6,726 bases of DNA. Source: Pseudomonadota bacterium. Its GTDB lineage: Bacteria; Pseudomonadota; Gammaproteobacteria; Burkholderiales; Casimicrobiaceae. Below are positions 5,371 through 6,726 of this stretch, in pieces. The stretch spans positions 1 through 6,726 of the forward strand of contig JAKLIE010000098.1 in assembly GCA_022709775.1 (NCBI GenBank), read 5' to 3'. The notes below the pieces were generated by a model that was given only the letters and a program-made list of their open reading frames with translations, was not told the origin of the DNA and did no database searches. The position numbers were made by a program, and so were the translations under genes. Each line of letters begins with the position of its first letter. The stretch's first letter is position 1.

Positions 5371-6726
5371 ATGGACGCCCCTGCGACCAGGACCGAGGGC
5401 GCGCAAGGCGCGATAGCGGCCCCGCCACCCGCCCGCCGTCCGGCAGGCAACCGGCTGTTCCGCAAGTATTTCGTCCTGATCCTCGCGCTCGTGACCGCGG
5501 CGCTGCTGATCCCGTCGTCGATCTCGCTGTACTTCTCCTACCGCGAAACCCTCGACGCGCTGCACGCGCTGCAGCACGAGAAGGCGGTCGCGGCGGCGAG
5601 CCGCATCGAGCAGTACATCCTCCAGGTGCAGGCGCAGCTCAAGGGCGCCGCGCTGCCGCAGCTCGGCGCCGAAGGCGCGGATCAGCGCCGACTCGAGTTC
5701 CTCAAGCTCCTGAAGCAGGTGCCGGACGTCACCGACATCGCGTGGATCGGCGCGGACGGCTGCGAGAAGTCGCAGGTGTCGCGCCTGGCGATGGACGCGG
5801 CCGGCGACTGCCTGCGCGATCGCAGCCGCGACCCCGCCTTCCTCGAGCCGACGGCCGCGCGTCCGTGGTACGGCCGCGTCACGTTCCGCAAGGAGACCGA
5901 GCCGTACATGCAGATCGCCGTTCGCTCCGGCGGCGGCAGCGGTCCGGTCACCGTCGCCGACGTCAATCTCAAGTTCATGTGGGACGTGATCTCCCGCATC
6001 AAGATCGGCGAGAAGGGCAAGGCCTACGTCGTCGACTCGGCGGGCTACCTGATCGCCGACCCGGACATCGGACTGGTGCTGCGCAAGACCGACCTCTCCG
6101 GATTCGCCCACGTCAAGGCGGCATTCGCGGAGGCCGGGGCCGAGGAGCGCGCCGTCGTGACCACCGACGCGGGCGGCACCGAGGTCCTCTCCGCGCACGC
6201 GGGCATCGATCCGCTGGGCTGGAAGGTGTTCGTCGTGCAGCCGACCTCCGAGGTGTTCGCGCGCTTGAACGCATCGGTCGCGCGGATAGGCGTGCTGCTG
6301 CTCGGCGGCCTCGTCTTCTCGGCGCTCGCGGCGCTCTTCCTGGCCCGCGGCATGACGCGCCCCATCCGCACGCTGCAGGAGGGCGCGCAGCTGATCGGCG
6401 AGGGGCATCTCGACCACGCGATCCACGTGAAGACCGGCGACGAGCTGGAGGCGCTCGCGGGCGAGTTCAACCGGATGACCGCGCAGCTGCGCGAGAGCTA
6501 CGCGGGCCTCGAACGCAAGGTCGACGAGCGCACGACCGAGCTCAAGACCGCGCTCGAGCAGCAGACCGCGATCAGCGAGATCCTGCGCGTGATCTCGGCC
6601 TCGCCGACCGACGTGCAGCCGGTGATGGACGCGGTCGCGAAGCGCGCGTCGATCCTGTGCGACGCGCCGAGCGCCCAGGTGCTGCTGCTCGAGGACGGGG
6701 CGCTGCACATCATGTCGAGCTACGTG
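5371..6726 (+). CDS. Membrane sensor with Cache, HAMP and GAF domains (likely histidine kinase or cyclase; C-terminus cut off)
   Basis: The 452 residues present form the input half of a transmembrane signalling protein. Order: cytoplasmic Pro/Ala-rich tail (1-30); first membrane helix (about 33-55); periplasmic Cache-type sensor domain (about 57-300) with the motifs VADVNLKFMWDVISRIKIG and GKAYVVDSAGYLIADPD; second membrane helix (about 304-325); HAMP (about 326-378, TRPIRTLQEGAQLIGEGHLD, then DELEALAGEFNRMTAQL); a coiled-coil linker (about 379-405, LERKVDERTTELKTALEQQT); then the start of a GAF domain (SEILRVISASPTDVQPVMDA). The output domain lies past the edge. Relatives with this linker and GAF start end in HisKA/HATPase kinase or nucleotide-cyclase modules, so the enzyme class is open. 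ATG 5371 is the only reasonable start: it overlaps a TGA of another frame (TGATG) and has only a distant GAGGG. Cys131 and Cys147 in the sensor domain could form a disulfide. Confidence 0.88.
   Translation, partial: MDAPATRTEGAQGAIAAPPPARRPAGNRLFRKYFVLILALVTAALLIPSSISLYFSYRETLDALHALQHEKAVAAASRIEQYILQVQAQLKGAALPQLGAEGADQRRLEFLKLLKQVPDVTDIAWIGADGCEKSQVSRLAMDAAGDCLRDRSRDPAFLEPTAARPWYGRVTFRKETEPYMQIAVRSGGGSGPVTVADVNLKFMWDVISRIKIGEKGKAYVVDSAGYLIADPDIGLVLRKTDLSGFAHVKAAFAEAGAEERAVVTTDAGGTEVLSAHAGIDPLGWKVFVVQPTSEVFARLNASVARIGVLLLGGLVFSALAALFLARGMTRPIRTLQEGAQLIGEGHLDHAIHVKTGDELEALAGEFNRMTAQLRESYAGLERKVDERTTELKTALEQQTAISEILRVISASPTDVQPVMDAVAKRASILCDAPSAQVLLLEDGALHIMSSYV

Noticed and set aside
5281..6708. 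475-codon minus-strand frame opposite the sensor gene
   Set aside because: The plus strand reads a coherent Cache-HAMP-GAF protein. The antisense product is His/Arg/Leu-rich with no domain.
5371..6726. The adjacent sensor as the CusS-like regulator of the Cus operon
   Set aside because: CusS-type kinases lack a GAF domain and this Cache layout. There is no CusR-like regulator next to it, and its flank is a binding-protein remnant on the opposite strand to the operon.

Overview
The window is visibly GC-rich, with G/C-dominated third codon positions and long antisense open frames. Its proteins look most like those of a high-GC proteobacterium, probably a betaproteobacterium of the Burkholderiales type. 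That placement is inferred from protein style and gene content, not from a marker gene.

Left part, minus strand, about 4494 down to 1: a copper/silver efflux operon of the Cus type. In transcription order it has a small secreted Cys/His protein (4494-4060), a TolC-like outer-membrane channel (cusC-like, 3990-2680), a periplasmic adaptor with an N-terminal metal-binding segment and a fused C-terminal CusF domain (cusB-like, 2683-1088), and the RND pump cusA (1091 to the left edge, cut off after about 363 residues). The last two junctions are ATGA stop/start overlaps, each with a Shine-Dalgarno sequence inside the end of the upstream gene, so the three pump parts look translationally coupled. 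Together they would form a CusCBA tripartite complex moving Cu(I)/Ag(I) out of the periplasm. The adaptor carries its own metallochaperone domain in place of a separate CusF.

Middle, 4495-4648: a short divergent intergenic region. I could not identify a convincing CusR or CueR operator in it.

Right part, plus strand: a decayed ABC-transporter substrate-binding protein gene (4649-5330), with one out-of-frame junction and one apparent in-frame internal deletion. It is followed by the first 452 codons of a membrane sensor (5371 to the right edge) with two membrane segments, a periplasmic Cache-type domain, HAMP, coiled coil and the start of a GAF domain. In this protein class the binding protein and the sensor often sit side by side, so the sensor may have lost its original partner.

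The two halves look functionally unrelated. The sensor is not CusS-like, and no CusR/CusS pair is visible. I found no RNA genes, CRISPR arrays, insertion sequences or clear terminators. I did not see an undescribed system. The most notable points are the Trp-to-Met substitution in the fused CusF domain, the small Cys/His protein heading the operon, and the broken binding-protein gene.
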